Assembly: GCA_013141055.1 (NCBI GenBank)
Contig: JABFRS010000001.1
Span: 3,155,319-3,219,318 of the forward strand
Origin: Cyclobacteriaceae bacterium
Lineage (GTDB): Bacteria; Bacteroidota; Bacteroidia; Cytophagales; Cyclobacteriaceae
Direction of reading: 5' to 3'
DNA length: 64,000 nucleotides
Shown here: positions 49,938-58,579 of the stretch, in pieces
How positions within the stretch are numbered: the first letter of the stretch is position 1
How the letters are laid out: the number at the start of each line of letters is the position of its first letter
The notes under the pieces: model-generated
What the model saw: only the letters and a program-made list of their open reading frames with translations
Told to the model about the DNA's origin: nothing
Database searches by the model: none
Position numbers and translations under genes: made by a program

Positions 49938-51143
49938 CTATCGATTGAAGCTGAAAATCAACTCGTCCTTGTTGACCTTCCCCATCAATTTATCCCTGAT
50001 CATTTGTGCAGCAATCACACTGAATGTTATTCCATTGCCCCCAAAGCCAAGAGCAAAGGATGTGGCAGGACGTTGTCTAACGGATCCTATGAATGGAAGG
50101 CCATCTTTCGTAATCGCAAATGTTCCTGCCCATTGAAAATCCGTCTTGAAAGGAATGTTAGGGAATAATTTGTTAAAGGATTTTTCCAGCGCCTTTGCTT
50201 TTCCTGGAAGTGCACTATCTCTTTTGAAAGCACTTGAAAACTCATCATCCTTGCCGCCAATTAGTATTCTGTTGTCATCTGTTGTTCGGAGGTAGAGGTA
50301 AGGGGTAGCGGTTTCCCAGATCAATGAATTATGATACCAGAATTTATTTTCAGAGAATGGTTCGCTCACAATAGCGTAAGTAGAATGAAATTCCTCAACC
50401 TTTTTTGGTAGGTATTTTTGAGATTCATAACCACTTGCGATGACAAGATGATTGGCAGTAATCGTAGTTCCAAGGCTCGTGGAAAGAGTAACTGTATTGC
50501 GGTGATGTTTGATGTCAAGGACTTCAGTCGCATCAAACACCTGAAGTCTGCCTGTTGCAGCGATATGAGCAAGGATTGCGTGGGTAAATCTGTAAGCATC
50601 TATCTGTGCGCCTTCACTGGATAAAAGTCCGGCAGGAGCATAAAATCCAAACTTGGTTTTTATATCTTTTTCAGTTAACCATTTTAAATCAATGCCATGT
50701 TTTTTGCGGATAGCAAACTCTTTTTCAAGGTCACGGCTATCTTTTTTGGTGGAGGCATATTGAAAACTTTCTTTAAGCGAAAAGCCAACGTCCGTTTTAA
50801 GTTCTTTACAGATCTTTTCAATTTCGTAAATAGAATTAATACATAGCTTATAGCTTCTGGCTGCATTTCTTTCCCCTACAATCTCTGCCAGCTTGTGAAG
50901 AGGAGTATCAATTTCATATTGAAGCAGGGCTGTACTGGCTGCAGTGCTTCCCATTCCTACATGTCGCTTGTCAACGATGATTACGTCAAATCCTTTTTTG
51001 CATAAATGCCATGCAACAAGAGCTCCCGTAATTCCGGCCCCCAAAATAGCAACTTGTGTCCGGCTGTTTTTTGAAAGTGATGGATAGGTCGCAATGATGC
51101 CATTGTTCAATAGCCAGAAAGGATAGGATGATCGGAGATCCAT
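49938..51143 (-). CDS. FAD-dependent amine/glycine oxidase-like oxidoreductase (DAO family)
   Basis: A 401-aa DAO-fold flavoprotein. The N-terminal 28 residues (WLLNNGIIATYPSLS) precede the FAD motif GAGITGALVAWHL (about 35-47), then GMGSTAAST, the DAO substrate part (SFKR-like, DNRILIGGKDDEF) and a C-terminal FAD segment (GFGGNGITFSVIAAQMI). No Rieske domain follows, unlike some related proteins. The substrate is unknown. Upstream are a sigma-54-like promoter and a palindrome. Confidence 0.87.
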   Translation of the reverse strand: MDLRSSYPFWLLNNGIIATYPSLSKNSRTQVAILGAGITGALVAWHLCKKGFDVIIVDKRHVGMGSTAASTALLQYEIDTPLHKLAEIVGERNAARSYKLCINSIYEIEKICKELKTDVGFSLKESFQYASTKKDSRDLEKEFAIRKKHGIDLKWLTEKDIKTKFGFYAPAGLLSSEGAQIDAYRFTHAILAHIAATGRLQVFDATEVLDIKHHRNTVTLSTSLGTTITANHLVIASGYESQKYLPKKVEEFHSTYAIVSEPFSENKFWYHNSLIWETATPYLYLRTTDDNRILIGGKDDEFSSAFKRDSALPGKAKALEKSFNKLFPNIPFKTDFQWAGTFAITKDGLPFIGSVRQRPATSFALGFGGNGITFSVIAAQMIRDKLMGKVNKDELIFSFNR

Positions 51144-51186
51144 GGAGTTTTTTAAGAGGATTTATCAGGATCCCAACACTTATCAA

Positions 51187-51201
51187 GTAAAACACATGCC
51201 A
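51187..51201 (-). promoter_or_regulatory. Sigma-54-like promoter of the FAD oxidoreductase
   Basis: Reading leftwards, TGGCATGTGTTTTAC has TGGCA and TTAC at canonical spacing, 57 bases before the start codon. Its GG is 58.5 bp from the palindrome centre at 51251-51266. Confidence 0.6.
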
Positions 51202-51250
51202 CTGTTTTTAAGGTTTGTGGAATTCTATGGCACCATATTGTGGAATTCCC

Positions 51251-51266
51251 GTAGAATTTTTTCCAC
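51251..51266 (-). promoter_or_regulatory. Palindromic operator upstream of the FAD oxidoreductase
   Basis: Reading leftwards, GTGGAAAAAATTCTAC has a near GTAGAA half and a perfect TTCTAC half, followed by GGGAA. It lies 107 bases before the start codon. Two further half-like GTGGAA/TTCCAC boxes occur just beside it (51217, 51240). Confidence 0.55.
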
Positions 51267-51349
51267 AAAAAAATTGATTTGCAAGCAAAAACGCAGTTTT
51301 TGGAGCGTTTTTAATTTGGCAAGATTATTTAGTTAAGGAGATCAGGAAT

Positions 51350-51472
51350 ATGAAAACACAAATGATTTCTCGGACAAACAGGTTTCTCGTCAGATCAGCT
51401 GTATCAGTCATGTTGACTGGGGTAGTGGTTGTTGACACACTCGAAACTCTTGGTTTTATCCGAAGGTCTTGA
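51350..51472 (+). CDS. Candidate very small protein (40 aa)
   Basis: A 41-codon frame from ATG: basic N-terminus (MKTQMISRTNRFLVR), a short hydrophobic stretch (SAVSVMLTGVVVVDTL) and a basic end (GFIRRS). It lies alone before a terminator (51513), and a GGAG lies a few bases upstream of the ATG (51337-51341). This makes a short transcript plausible, coding or not. No family is recognised. Confidence 0.3.
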   Translation: MKTQMISRTNRFLVRSAVSVMLTGVVVVDTLETLGFIRRS

Positions 51473-51512
51473 AGATAATGCTTGCCGTTCTGGCAAGTAG
51501 GTTAGGGGAGGA

Positions 51513-51546
51513 AAAAGTCGGGCGGTCAAACGCCTGACTTTTTTAT
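51513..51546 (+). terminator. Rho-independent terminator
   Basis: AAAAAGTCGGGCG (51513-51525, arms interrupted only by one G-U pair) folds with CGCCTGACTTTTT. A T-rich tract follows. It ends a short rightward transcript before the AsmA-like gene. Its sequence resembles the terminator at 14787. Confidence 0.75.
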
Positions 51547-51564
51547 TTTATACCAATTCTATTT

Positions 51565-53154
51565 ATGAGTAAGTCGACCAAAGTATTTTTATTTCTCGTT
51601 CTCGGTGTAATAATCTTGTTCTTTGGTGGACGCTATTTCATCTTCTGGAAGATAAAGCAGACTGTTATTACAAAAATTGAAGAACTTAAATCAAAAGGTA
51701 TCCTGATTGAGTATGAGTCTATTGACGTTAATTCATTCAGTGGCAGCATAAAAATAACAGATGTCAAAGTGGATGAGGAGGGACCTGATTCCATATGCGT
51801 GGCAGGGGCGACACTTTCAGAAATTGAAGTTCAGGGCTTGTCTGTGATTTCATACTTATTAAAAAAGAAAATTTCTATTGCCTCCATCTATTTGAAGGAA
51901 CCATGGATTCAATACAGTAGCCGGTCAAGGAAATTCAACAGTACCACAGAAGGTCAGCAATCTGGGGATAAACCTGGCTTGAAAGGAATTGAGATTGAAT
52001 TATTCAAAATAGATTCTGGTAAAGTTGAAATGGTAGACAGTGCTAGCTGTAAGGTTACAATGAAGGGAAGGTTGAATCTTTCTGTCAAGAATTTCAGTAT
52101 TATTAATTTAAGTAGTGACTCTGTACAATGGAAGGTTGAAAGCGTTGTTGCAAATGGGATTGAAATAGACTTGCCGACTCGTTTTTACAATATGAAACTT
52201 CAACAAGTGGCGTATTATCAGAATGATCAGATGATACAATTGGATTCATTGTTTCTAAAGACTACACTCGACAGGGCTGAGTTTGCGAAAAGATCTGCCA
52301 AGCAGGTGGACCAGTTCAATGTTGTAATGCCTTCGTTACAGATTCTTGGATTTGATCCGGGGAAATCTGCGCAACCATCGATTATTGCTAGGGAGATCAA
52401 CCTTCACTTTGATATGGATGTTTATCGTGACAAGCGATATCCACGTGCATGGCGCAAACCCAAAATTCTTCCAATTCCATTTCTTCGGAAATTCTCATTT
52501 CCAATCAAAATTGATTCTTTGATAATACTACCAAGTAAGATTGTCTACCACGAGCATCCTGAGAAAGGTGAGGGTGTTGGTAAAATTTCTTTTAATGAAT
52601 TGAAGGGTGGAATGTATAACATTTCAAATGACTCGACAGGAGAAGCGAGTATGAGGGTTTATTCAAAATTCATGAATGCAGGTGATCTTAATGTCAATTT
52701 CACCTTTCCACTTGAGAAGCAAAAGCTCTATACCGTAAAGGGGTCTTTGACAAATTTTTCAATGCCATCGATCAATACGATGCTGGAACCTGCGGCTCAT
52801 ATTAAAATTGAATCCGGGAAAATGCAGGCCATGAAATTTGACTTCAGCTATGATAGTAAAGAATCCAACGGTGAGTTGGAGTTACGATACAGCGATCTGA
52901 AGGTTGTTGCCATCAAGGATGACGAAGAAAAGTCAACAAACAAGATTGTGACATTAATTATTGGAGCTCTTATTAAAAAGAAAATTGATAAGAATGATCC
53001 GATCGATAAGCGTACAGGAACCATCAAATGGGAACGCGATACCCAGAAAGCCATCCTCAATTACTGGTGGAAATCCGTGTTTTCAGGATTTAAATCTGTT
53101 TTCGGTTTTAATAGCTCTCCAAAGAAAGGTGATGATAAAAAGAAAAAATCCTGA
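51565..53154 (+). CDS. AsmA-like membrane-anchored periplasmic protein (hypothetical)
   Basis: A 529-aa protein: an N-terminal membrane helix (VFLFLVLGVIILFFGGRYFI, about 7-26), then beta-rich sequence with the AsmA-type entry (IEYESIDVNSFSGSIKITDVKVD) and later strands (LNLSVKNFSIINLSS, GELELRYSDLKVVAIKDDEE). It ends in a Lys-rich tail (KKGDDKKKKS). AsmA proteins bridge or service the envelope; this one is much shorter than TamB. It is monocistronic and preceded by a terminator. Confidence 0.7.
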   Translation: MSKSTKVFLFLVLGVIILFFGGRYFIFWKIKQTVITKIEELKSKGILIEYESIDVNSFSGSIKITDVKVDEEGPDSICVAGATLSEIEVQGLSVISYLLKKKISIASIYLKEPWIQYSSRSRKFNSTTEGQQSGDKPGLKGIEIELFKIDSGKVEMVDSASCKVTMKGRLNLSVKNFSIINLSSDSVQWKVESVVANGIEIDLPTRFYNMKLQQVAYYQNDQMIQLDSLFLKTTLDRAEFAKRSAKQVDQFNVVMPSLQILGFDPGKSAQPSIIAREINLHFDMDVYRDKRYPRAWRKPKILPIPFLRKFSFPIKIDSLIILPSKIVYHEHPEKGEGVGKISFNELKGGMYNISNDSTGEASMRVYSKFMNAGDLNVNFTFPLEKQKLYTVKGSLTNFSMPSINTMLEPAAHIKIESGKMQAMKFDFSYDSKESNGELELRYSDLKVVAIKDDEEKSTNKIVTLIIGALIKKKIDKNDPIDKRTGTIKWERDTQKAILNYWWKSVFSGFKSVFGFNSSPKKGDDKKKKS

Positions 53155-53207
53155 AGTGTAACTGTGCGGATTGATTACTTTTAATAATTCAATTTTTCTG
53201 AACTTCT

Positions 53208-53897
53208 ATGAAGAAAAACATTGTCATCACTGGTGCAGCTGGAAATCTTGGAAAAGCTGTTGTAAAAAAATTTCTTAAAGAGGGTCATCGCGTTATTGCC
53301 ATCGTATCTTCTCTTAATAGTCTGCAGGAATTAAAGGGAGATATTATTTTACTATCGGCAGATCTTACAAACGAACAGGCGGTTAAGACCTTGACAGATT
53401 CCATAATAAAGGAGAATAAAAAAATTGATGCAGCACTGATGCTGGTGGGTGGTTATAGTCCCGGCTCAATTCTGGAAACAGAAGGAGGTCAATTAAAAAA
53501 AATGTACTCAATGAATTTTGAAACTGCCTATTTTATGGCAAGACCAGTATTCGCTCAAATGATAACGCAGGCATCAGGAGGAAGAATTGTTTTTGTTGGT
53601 GCCAGACCTGCCTTGCAGCCAAAGGACGGAAAAAGTTCTCTGGCGTATGCCCTCTCCAAATCATTGATTTTTAAACTTGCTGATTTTTTGAATGCTGAAG
53701 GTTTATCGAAGAATGTCATCTCTTCAGTAATTGTTCCAAGCACAATTGATACTCCTGACAATCGGAAGGCTATGCCCAAAGCTGATTTCGCTTCCTGGGT
53801 CACCCCCGAATCAATTGCCGATGTAATTGCTTTTGCTATTTCTGATCAAGCAGGTGCTTTGCGAGATCCTGTTTATAAAATATATGGAAACGCCTAA
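53208..53897 (+). CDS. SDR-family protein with atypical active site
   Basis: A 229-aa Rossmann protein: TGAAGNLGKAV (about 8-18) binds the cofactor, LVGG takes the place of NNAG, and YALSK supplies Tyr and Lys. The catalytic Ser normally 13 residues before the Tyr is a Pro here (VGARPALQPKDGKSSLAY), and no nearby Ser lies in the usual strand. It may be a dihydropteridine reductase-like SDR, which uses a different mechanism, or a non-catalytic member. Its stop overlaps the stop of the convergent DUF1223 gene by four bases. Confidence 0.82.
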   Translation: MKKNIVITGAAGNLGKAVVKKFLKEGHRVIAIVSSLNSLQELKGDIILLSADLTNEQAVKTLTDSIIKENKKIDAALMLVGGYSPGSILETEGGQLKKMYSMNFETAYFMARPVFAQMITQASGGRIVFVGARPALQPKDGKSSLAYALSKSLIFKLADFLNAEGLSKNVISSVIVPSTIDTPDNRKAMPKADFASWVTPESIADVIAFAISDQAGALRDPVYKIYGNA

Positions 53898-54610
53898 AGT
53901 TCCTGGGCAGTAGCAGCAACAATTCTTAGCTCTTGATCCTGACTGAAAGCTATGAGCGATGATTTTTTGATATTAATGTCAGTGAATTGTAGTTCCACCG
54001 TTCCTTGTTTTTGCATTGGGATCGATTTAAAGGCCCTGACAACATTATCATGATGAAGTTCCTTTCCCTTATTTTCACCCCTTGAAACATAATTTGTGAC
54101 ATCCTTTTCGACTAAAGCAAGATTGAGAACTTCGCCGGAAGGACTTTTATCTAAAACGTAATTCAGGCGTATTGTATTCCCTGAAACAGTCAGATTGCTG
54201 ATCGTGATAGTGTAAAGTGATTTTTGAAGGAGAGCTTCATCAATGATTGTTTCTGCAGATGACCTGCTGGATCCTACAAATTCAGACCTTCCATTCACGA
54301 TCATTTGTGGAGTGTAGGTAGAGGTGAGTCCAAGCTGATGAGCATAGACCTGTTGACGTTTAGTAAATTCCTTGCTGCTATAGGGATCTTTCCATCCGAT
54401 GTAATTCCAGTAATCAACATGAAAGGAAAGTCCATAGACGGACTTTCCTTCTTTTTGTGATTGTTGAATGATTTGACTAAGGTTCTTATCCGCAGAGGGA
54501 CAACTTGAGCATCCTTGTGATGTAAAGAGTTCGACTACCGCAAATCCCTGTGCCAGGATTTTTTGACTTGAGAGAATAATCAATAAAACTAAAAGGTGCT
54601 TCATTCTCAC
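53894..54610 (-). CDS. DUF1223 exported thioredoxin-like protein
   Basis: A 238-aa protein with signal peptide LVLLIILSSQKILAQ, then a thioredoxin-like domain with a CSSC motif at Cys34 and Cys37 (FTSQGCSSCPSAD), followed by the DUF1223 pattern (FHVDYWNYIGWKDPYSS, YTPQMIVNG). The family is thought to be periplasmic and redox-active, but its partner is unknown. The upstream YHS gene lies 21 bases away in the same direction, suggesting one operon. Confidence 0.88.
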   Translation of the reverse strand: MRMKHLLVLLIILSSQKILAQGFAVVELFTSQGCSSCPSADKNLSQIIQQSQKEGKSVYGLSFHVDYWNYIGWKDPYSSKEFTKRQQVYAHQLGLTSTYTPQMIVNGRSEFVGSSRSSAETIIDEALLQKSLYTITISNLTVSGNTIRLNYVLDKSPSGEVLNLALVEKDVTNYVSRGENKGKELHHDNVVRAFKSIPMQKQGTVELQFTDINIKKSSLIAFSQDQELRIVAATAQEL

Positions 54611-54631
54611 GTGGCTTTATTTTAATTATGA

Positions 54632-55078
54632 TTATTCCTTTATAACGGTCGGCCATTTTTTATCGGCCTGATCAATCAATCCTTTTTGATTTTTATTCCA
54701 GAGCTTTTGAACATTTGTGTTGAAATTGAAATACAGTTTGTTGTCTACGATCGTCCAGGTCTCAGGTTGAGTAGGAGCTTTGTGACCAGAGGCGGTCCCA
54801 TAAGCACAATAGCCACCATATTGAGGAGCATACTTTGAAGGGTCTGCTTTAAAGAGATCAAGATTTTCCTGGGTTGAAAAATGCCACTCGGCTCCGTTCC
54901 ATGTGTATACTAACTCCTTTGTTCCCAACACCGGTTTACTTTCTTTGAAAAATGCAACGGGATCATATCCCTGAATAGCTCCTGCTTCCGTCGTAAACAC
55001 TTCAGGTTTTTGCTGTGCCTGAACCGCGGTTACCATAAGTACTAATGCAAAAAATGATAGAATGAATTTTTTCTTCAT
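54632..55078 (-). CDS. Exported YHS-domain protein
   Basis: A 148-aa protein: signal peptide ending VQAQ, then a YHS domain (about 30-130; IQGYDPVAFF, YGGYCAYGTASGHK, WTIVDNKLYFNFN). YHS domains are metal-linked modules found in copper and iron proteins; here the CxY region of the motif is present as YCAYG. The gene leads a possible operon with DUF1223, consistent with a metal or redox role. Confidence 0.88.
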   Translation of the reverse strand: MKKKFILSFFALVLMVTAVQAQQKPEVFTTEAGAIQGYDPVAFFKESKPVLGTKELVYTWNGAEWHFSTQENLDLFKADPSKYAPQYGGYCAYGTASGHKAPTQPETWTIVDNKLYFNFNTNVQKLWNKNQKGLIDQADKKWPTVIKE

Positions 55079-55122
55079 AGGAATTTTCGTTTCGGTATCA
55101 AAATTACCTCAATTGTCGAATG

Positions 55123-55142
55123 AAAAAAGTCAGACTGCTGAC
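55123..55142 (-). terminator. Terminator of the TPR lipoprotein operon
   Basis: Reading leftwards, GTCAG, loop CAGT, CTGAC, then TTTTTTC. The stem has only five pairs, but the T run is good. It lies about 40 bases past the TPR gene's stop. Confidence 0.55.
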
Positions 55143-55182
55143 AATGTCACTGAAATTCTATTTGACTACGCAGGGAGCATAG

Positions 55183-56112
55183 CTACTTCCATCGCGCTAA
55201 CTCCGCTTCGGATGCAATGAATCCAAATGCTGAGAAATGTTTTCCGGCTACAACCTTCTCAAAGATCTCTTTAGCTTTTGCGGAATCACCGTTGTATAGA
55301 TACCAATTTCCAACTCCATACCCCTGTGTGGCTAGTGCCAGATCAGGATCATTTTCATCTGAAGAAACTTTTAATAATGAATCAGGAGAGATCTTCCCCT
55401 TGTACATCATGCAGCGTTTATAATAAGAATCATTTTCAACAATGTTCATGGAGTCGAGCACGTTGTCAAGAAGCTTTGACGCCTCCTGTTCTTTGCCTTC
55501 TCTCTTATAGGTCATATACAGCCAGTCAATGGTAGCAATCATAAGATCATCATTATTGCAGGTGAGAAGACAGGACTGATAACTTTGTTCTGCATTTTTA
55601 AAATCCTCCTGGAGGTAGAATGCTAATCCAAGGTGATATCGTGAATTGAATTGAGTAGTTGAAAGTGGTATGTTTAATTTATTAGGTGACCCATCGGGCT
55701 CGATTTCTATTGGTGATTCAGAAGATAATTCATCTGCTTTCTTCAGATCTTCAGTGGCTTTCGAAAATTGTCTTAGTGAAATGTATCGATGCCCACGATG
55801 TCGATAAAGTTTAGCGGAAGCTGGATATTTGGAAATACCTTCTGTAAAAACATCAATGGCCTCCTGAAACCTCGAAAAATACCCCAGCCTTCTTCCATAC
55901 CATATGTAATTATTTTCTGAAGCATCTTTTTCAAAATTGCTTTTAGCCACATTCAGATTGCTGTCAAGTGCTCCCTGGGATTTTTCTGAACGCTCGGGTT
56001 CAAAATAAGATTTTCCGAGCAAGGAGATAACTACAGGCGTCTTTTCAATCTTTTTAGAGCAGGAAAAGATTATTATTGAAAACAGAATGATGTAGATAGT
56101 CCTCATCTTCAA
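55183..56112 (-). CDS. Tetratricopeptide-repeat lipoprotein
   Basis: A 309-aa lipoprotein: lipobox IIFSC (Cys18), then about five TPR-like units (NNYIWYGRRLGYFSRFQEAI, PASAKLYRHRGHRYISLRQF, SRYHLGLAFYLQEDFKNAEQ). TPR proteins serve as scaffolds; no partner is evident. It begins 10 bases after the amidohydrolase stop, so the two are probably co-transcribed. Confidence 0.88.
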   Translation of the reverse strand: MKMRTIYIILFSIIIFSCSKKIEKTPVVISLLGKSYFEPERSEKSQGALDSNLNVAKSNFEKDASENNYIWYGRRLGYFSRFQEAIDVFTEGISKYPASAKLYRHRGHRYISLRQFSKATEDLKKADELSSESPIEIEPDGSPNKLNIPLSTTQFNSRYHLGLAFYLQEDFKNAEQSYQSCLLTCNNDDLMIATIDWLYMTYKREGKEQEASKLLDNVLDSMNIVENDSYYKRCMMYKGKISPDSLLKVSSDENDPDLALATQGYGVGNWYLYNGDSAKAKEIFEKVVAGKHFSAFGFIASEAELARWK

Positions 56113-56122
56113 ATTAATTATT

Positions 56123-57703
56123 TCAATTCCCAGGTTGCTTTAATATAAAACCTGACTTCGCTTTTTCCTCATCCACGATCTTCTTCACATCAGCGAGCAT
56201 TTTTTTTGCATCATAGATGATTCCATCCTTGATCGTGTATTTAATTCCACCCACACGCTTTACACTATTATCATCCATTAGCTTGATTGCGCCTACTCCA
56301 TATAAAACCTGAAGATTTTCCAGAGGATTCTGATCAACAATTGCAAAATCAGCAAGCTTGCCAATTTCTACTGAACCAATTTCTTTCTCCATTCCAAGAG
56401 CCTGTGCTCCGTACAAGGTTGCTGATCGAATTACCTCCAAAGGATGAAAACCAGCTTCGCGCAATAATTCCAACTCACGTATGTAGCCGAAGCCATATAA
56501 TTGAAAGATAAATGCATTATCAGATCCTGCTGTTACGCGACCACCACGGTTTTTATATTCGTTGACGAATGTCATCCACAATCTGAAATTCTCTCTCCAA
56601 GCAACTTCCTGCTCTGTACCCCATGAAAACCAGAATGATCCATGTGCCTGACGACTTGGTTGATAAAATGCCCAGAGCTTTGGCAACGTGTACATCTCAT
56701 GCCATTCCTGTCTTCTGGCTTTATGAAGATCACGAGCTGCTTCATACGTATCGAATGTAGGATCCAATGTGAAGTCCATCTTTAATAATGTGTCCATCAC
56801 AGCATTCCATTTTGACGAAAAAGGGACGGCTGCCTGCTTCCACAGACGACCCGCCTCTTCAAAACGATTTTGTTCGTTTGTGTAATTATAATTCAATGGA
56901 TAATTCTGAATGGTAGAACCTGTAAGCATCGCTTCAGGCAATCCATACCAATGTTCCATGGTAGTTAATCCGGCAGCAGCAGATTGAACAACGTTCCATC
57001 GCGCTACACCTAGTTGTGCATGATGGCAAGCAGAACGAAGTCCTAATTTTTTATTTTCCCTTAATGCCGCATCCATAATGTCTGGCGCTGCTCCAAAGAA
57101 CTTTATTCCATCGGCGCCATTGAGCTTGTTGGTGTTTACCCAAGCTCTTGCTTGTTCCGGAGTGCGGATTGCTTCCTTTGCACCAGTTCCAAATGTTACA
57201 TATGCTTTAATACGTGGAGCAGTGATTGTGTTTTGTGCACTTTTCTCTTTGTGATCCAGTACCCATTTGATCCCATTGCCAGAACCCGGATCGCGAATGG
57301 TAGTGATTCCATGAGCCATCCACAGTTTGAAAACATATTCTGCGTTAGGAGCCTGATCACCACCAATATGACCGTGCATGTCAACAAATCCCGGCATGAC
57401 ATACATTCCTTCACAATTAATTTCCTTACCACCAGCTTCCAACTTTATGCGATTGCCGTCGCTGGCCATTCCTGGTGTAGGAAGTCCCAGACTTGCAATT
57501 GCTACAATCCTGTTTTGTTTAACAACAATGTCTACAGGCCCAACAGGTGGTGCACCAGTTCCATCAATCAGCATGGCGCTGCGAAGGATCAACTGAGTAA
57601 ACGGTCCTTGTCCCTCCTTTATTAATGGAGCATTCAGCATCGTCTCCTGGGCAAAAACTTTAAACGATAGTAAAACAAAGAGGATTGATAATTTTTTCAT
57701 CAC
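56123..57703 (-). CDS. Exported amidohydrolase-family protein
   Basis: A 526-aa protein with signal peptide LSILFVLLSFKVFA. The amidohydrolase fold shows HxH in DMHGHIGG, HH in SACHHAQLG, EHW for a further ligand and an Asp in TAGSDN. Related proteins are imidazolonepropionase-like or prolidase-like periplasmic hydrolases; the substrate cannot be read. The mature enzyme begins with LILRSAMLIDGTGAPPVGPVDIVV. TPR and Dabb genes flank it in the same direction. Confidence 0.9.
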   Translation of the reverse strand: MMKKLSILFVLLSFKVFAQETMLNAPLIKEGQGPFTQLILRSAMLIDGTGAPPVGPVDIVVKQNRIVAIASLGLPTPGMASDGNRIKLEAGGKEINCEGMYVMPGFVDMHGHIGGDQAPNAEYVFKLWMAHGITTIRDPGSGNGIKWVLDHKEKSAQNTITAPRIKAYVTFGTGAKEAIRTPEQARAWVNTNKLNGADGIKFFGAAPDIMDAALRENKKLGLRSACHHAQLGVARWNVVQSAAAGLTTMEHWYGLPEAMLTGSTIQNYPLNYNYTNEQNRFEEAGRLWKQAAVPFSSKWNAVMDTLLKMDFTLDPTFDTYEAARDLHKARRQEWHEMYTLPKLWAFYQPSRQAHGSFWFSWGTEQEVAWRENFRLWMTFVNEYKNRGGRVTAGSDNAFIFQLYGFGYIRELELLREAGFHPLEVIRSATLYGAQALGMEKEIGSVEIGKLADFAIVDQNPLENLQVLYGVGAIKLMDDNSVKRVGGIKYTIKDGIIYDAKKMLADVKKIVDEEKAKSGFILKQPGN

Positions 57704-57727
57704 TTAGTTCTTATTTTTTTACTTCAA

Positions 57728-58132
57728 TTACTTTCCAGTCCAATAGTCAATTACGGTTGCCTTATCCAAATATGGTTTTAAAACTTCTACAAATGATTTA
57801 TGATCCGGATGAACAAGGTAGTCGTCACGATCTTTTTCACTGGCGAAGGTTACCAGAAAACAATGTGTTAGACCCTGATTAAGATTTTCAGGACTATTGT
57901 TAATTCCCCATTCAAAATCTTTAATGAGAGGAATTCTAAAGGCAAGTGATCTGAAAAATGTTTCAACTTTCTGAACATCTTCAGGTTTTGCATCATCTTT
58001 GAATTTAAACAGTACCACATGACGTAAAACTTTTGGTGGAACTTTAGTAGTAGGTGCCTGGGCCTGACTTCCTGAATAGCTGACACAGATTAGTAATAAA
58101 ACAGCAATGGCAAATGATTGTATCTTTTTCAT
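57728..58132 (-). CDS. Exported Dabb-domain protein (stress-responsive A/B barrel)
   Basis: A 134-aa protein: signal peptide (IAVLLLICVSYSGSQA), then a Dabb domain (about 36-134; LRHVVLFKFKDDAKPEDVQKV, FEWGINNSPENL, HCFLVTFASEKDRDDYLVHPDH). Dabb proteins form dimeric ferredoxin-like barrels of poorly defined role. The exported form is common in Bacteroidota. It starts upstream of the amidohydrolase by 24 bases and may be in its operon. Confidence 0.9.
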   Translation of the reverse strand: MKKIQSFAIAVLLLICVSYSGSQAQAPTTKVPPKVLRHVVLFKFKDDAKPEDVQKVETFFRSLAFRIPLIKDFEWGINNSPENLNQGLTHCFLVTFASEKDRDDYLVHPDHKSFVEVLKPYLDKATVIDYWTGK

Positions 58133-58140
58133 AAATAATA

Positions 58141-58539
58141 TTAATAGAATAATTGTGCTAATGAATTTGCTTTGTCAGTTGTCGCGGGTTTGAGACTTAG
58201 AAGTTTTGTGAATTGCTCTGGTCTTAAGTTTGCCTTTAATCCATCAAAAAGTGTTTTTTGTCCTGCTTCCAGATTTGATTTATACTCTGTTGGCTTTGTT
58301 TGTGATTTAGCGATATAGCTTGACTTATTGGTTAGAAATTGATTTACCAGACCTGAAACTTTTGTGGTTTGATCACCGCTCAGGCCGAGCTTGGAAGTAA
58401 GCGATTCCATAACCCCTTTTCCGATGGCTGTTGGATCAAAACCCATGGTTGAGGCAGCACCAGTAGCCTTTTTCAAATCAAGTTGTGAGAAAGCTGTAAA
58501 GCCCGCCAGAAGAAAAATAAGGAGTGTTACGATTTTCAT
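58141..58539 (-). CDS. Exported hypothetical protein (about 132 aa)
   Basis: From the Met at 58539 (MKIVTLLIFLLAGFTAFSQ) this is a 132-aa exported protein. The longer frame from 58614 would overlap the divergent ATPase gene and add a non-signal prefix. The mature protein is helical with the pattern LGLSGDQTTKVSGLVNQFL and LRPEQFTKLLSL, as in DUF2780-like or spy-like periplasmic proteins, but I cannot assign it firmly. It is divergent from the HerA-like gene with only 40 bases between start codons. Confidence 0.65.
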   Translation of the reverse strand: MKIVTLLIFLLAGFTAFSQLDLKKATGAASTMGFDPTAIGKGVMESLTSKLGLSGDQTTKVSGLVNQFLTNKSSYIAKSQTKPTEYKSNLEAGQKTLFDGLKANLRPEQFTKLLSLKPATTDKANSLAQLFY

Positions 58540-58579
58540 ATGTTTGTTGAGCAAGTAGAATTGGAAATTACATAAAACG

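Larger units (their letters stand above)
51144..51564. other. Intergenic region with operator, small frame and terminator
   Basis: This 421-base gap has no large gene. It holds the promoter and palindrome of the FAD oxidoreductase on its left, a possible 40-aa gene at 51350, a perfect hairpin CTTGCC/GGCAAG at 51481-51497 and a terminator at 51513-51546. A small RNA ending at that terminator is possible. Confidence 0.5.
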
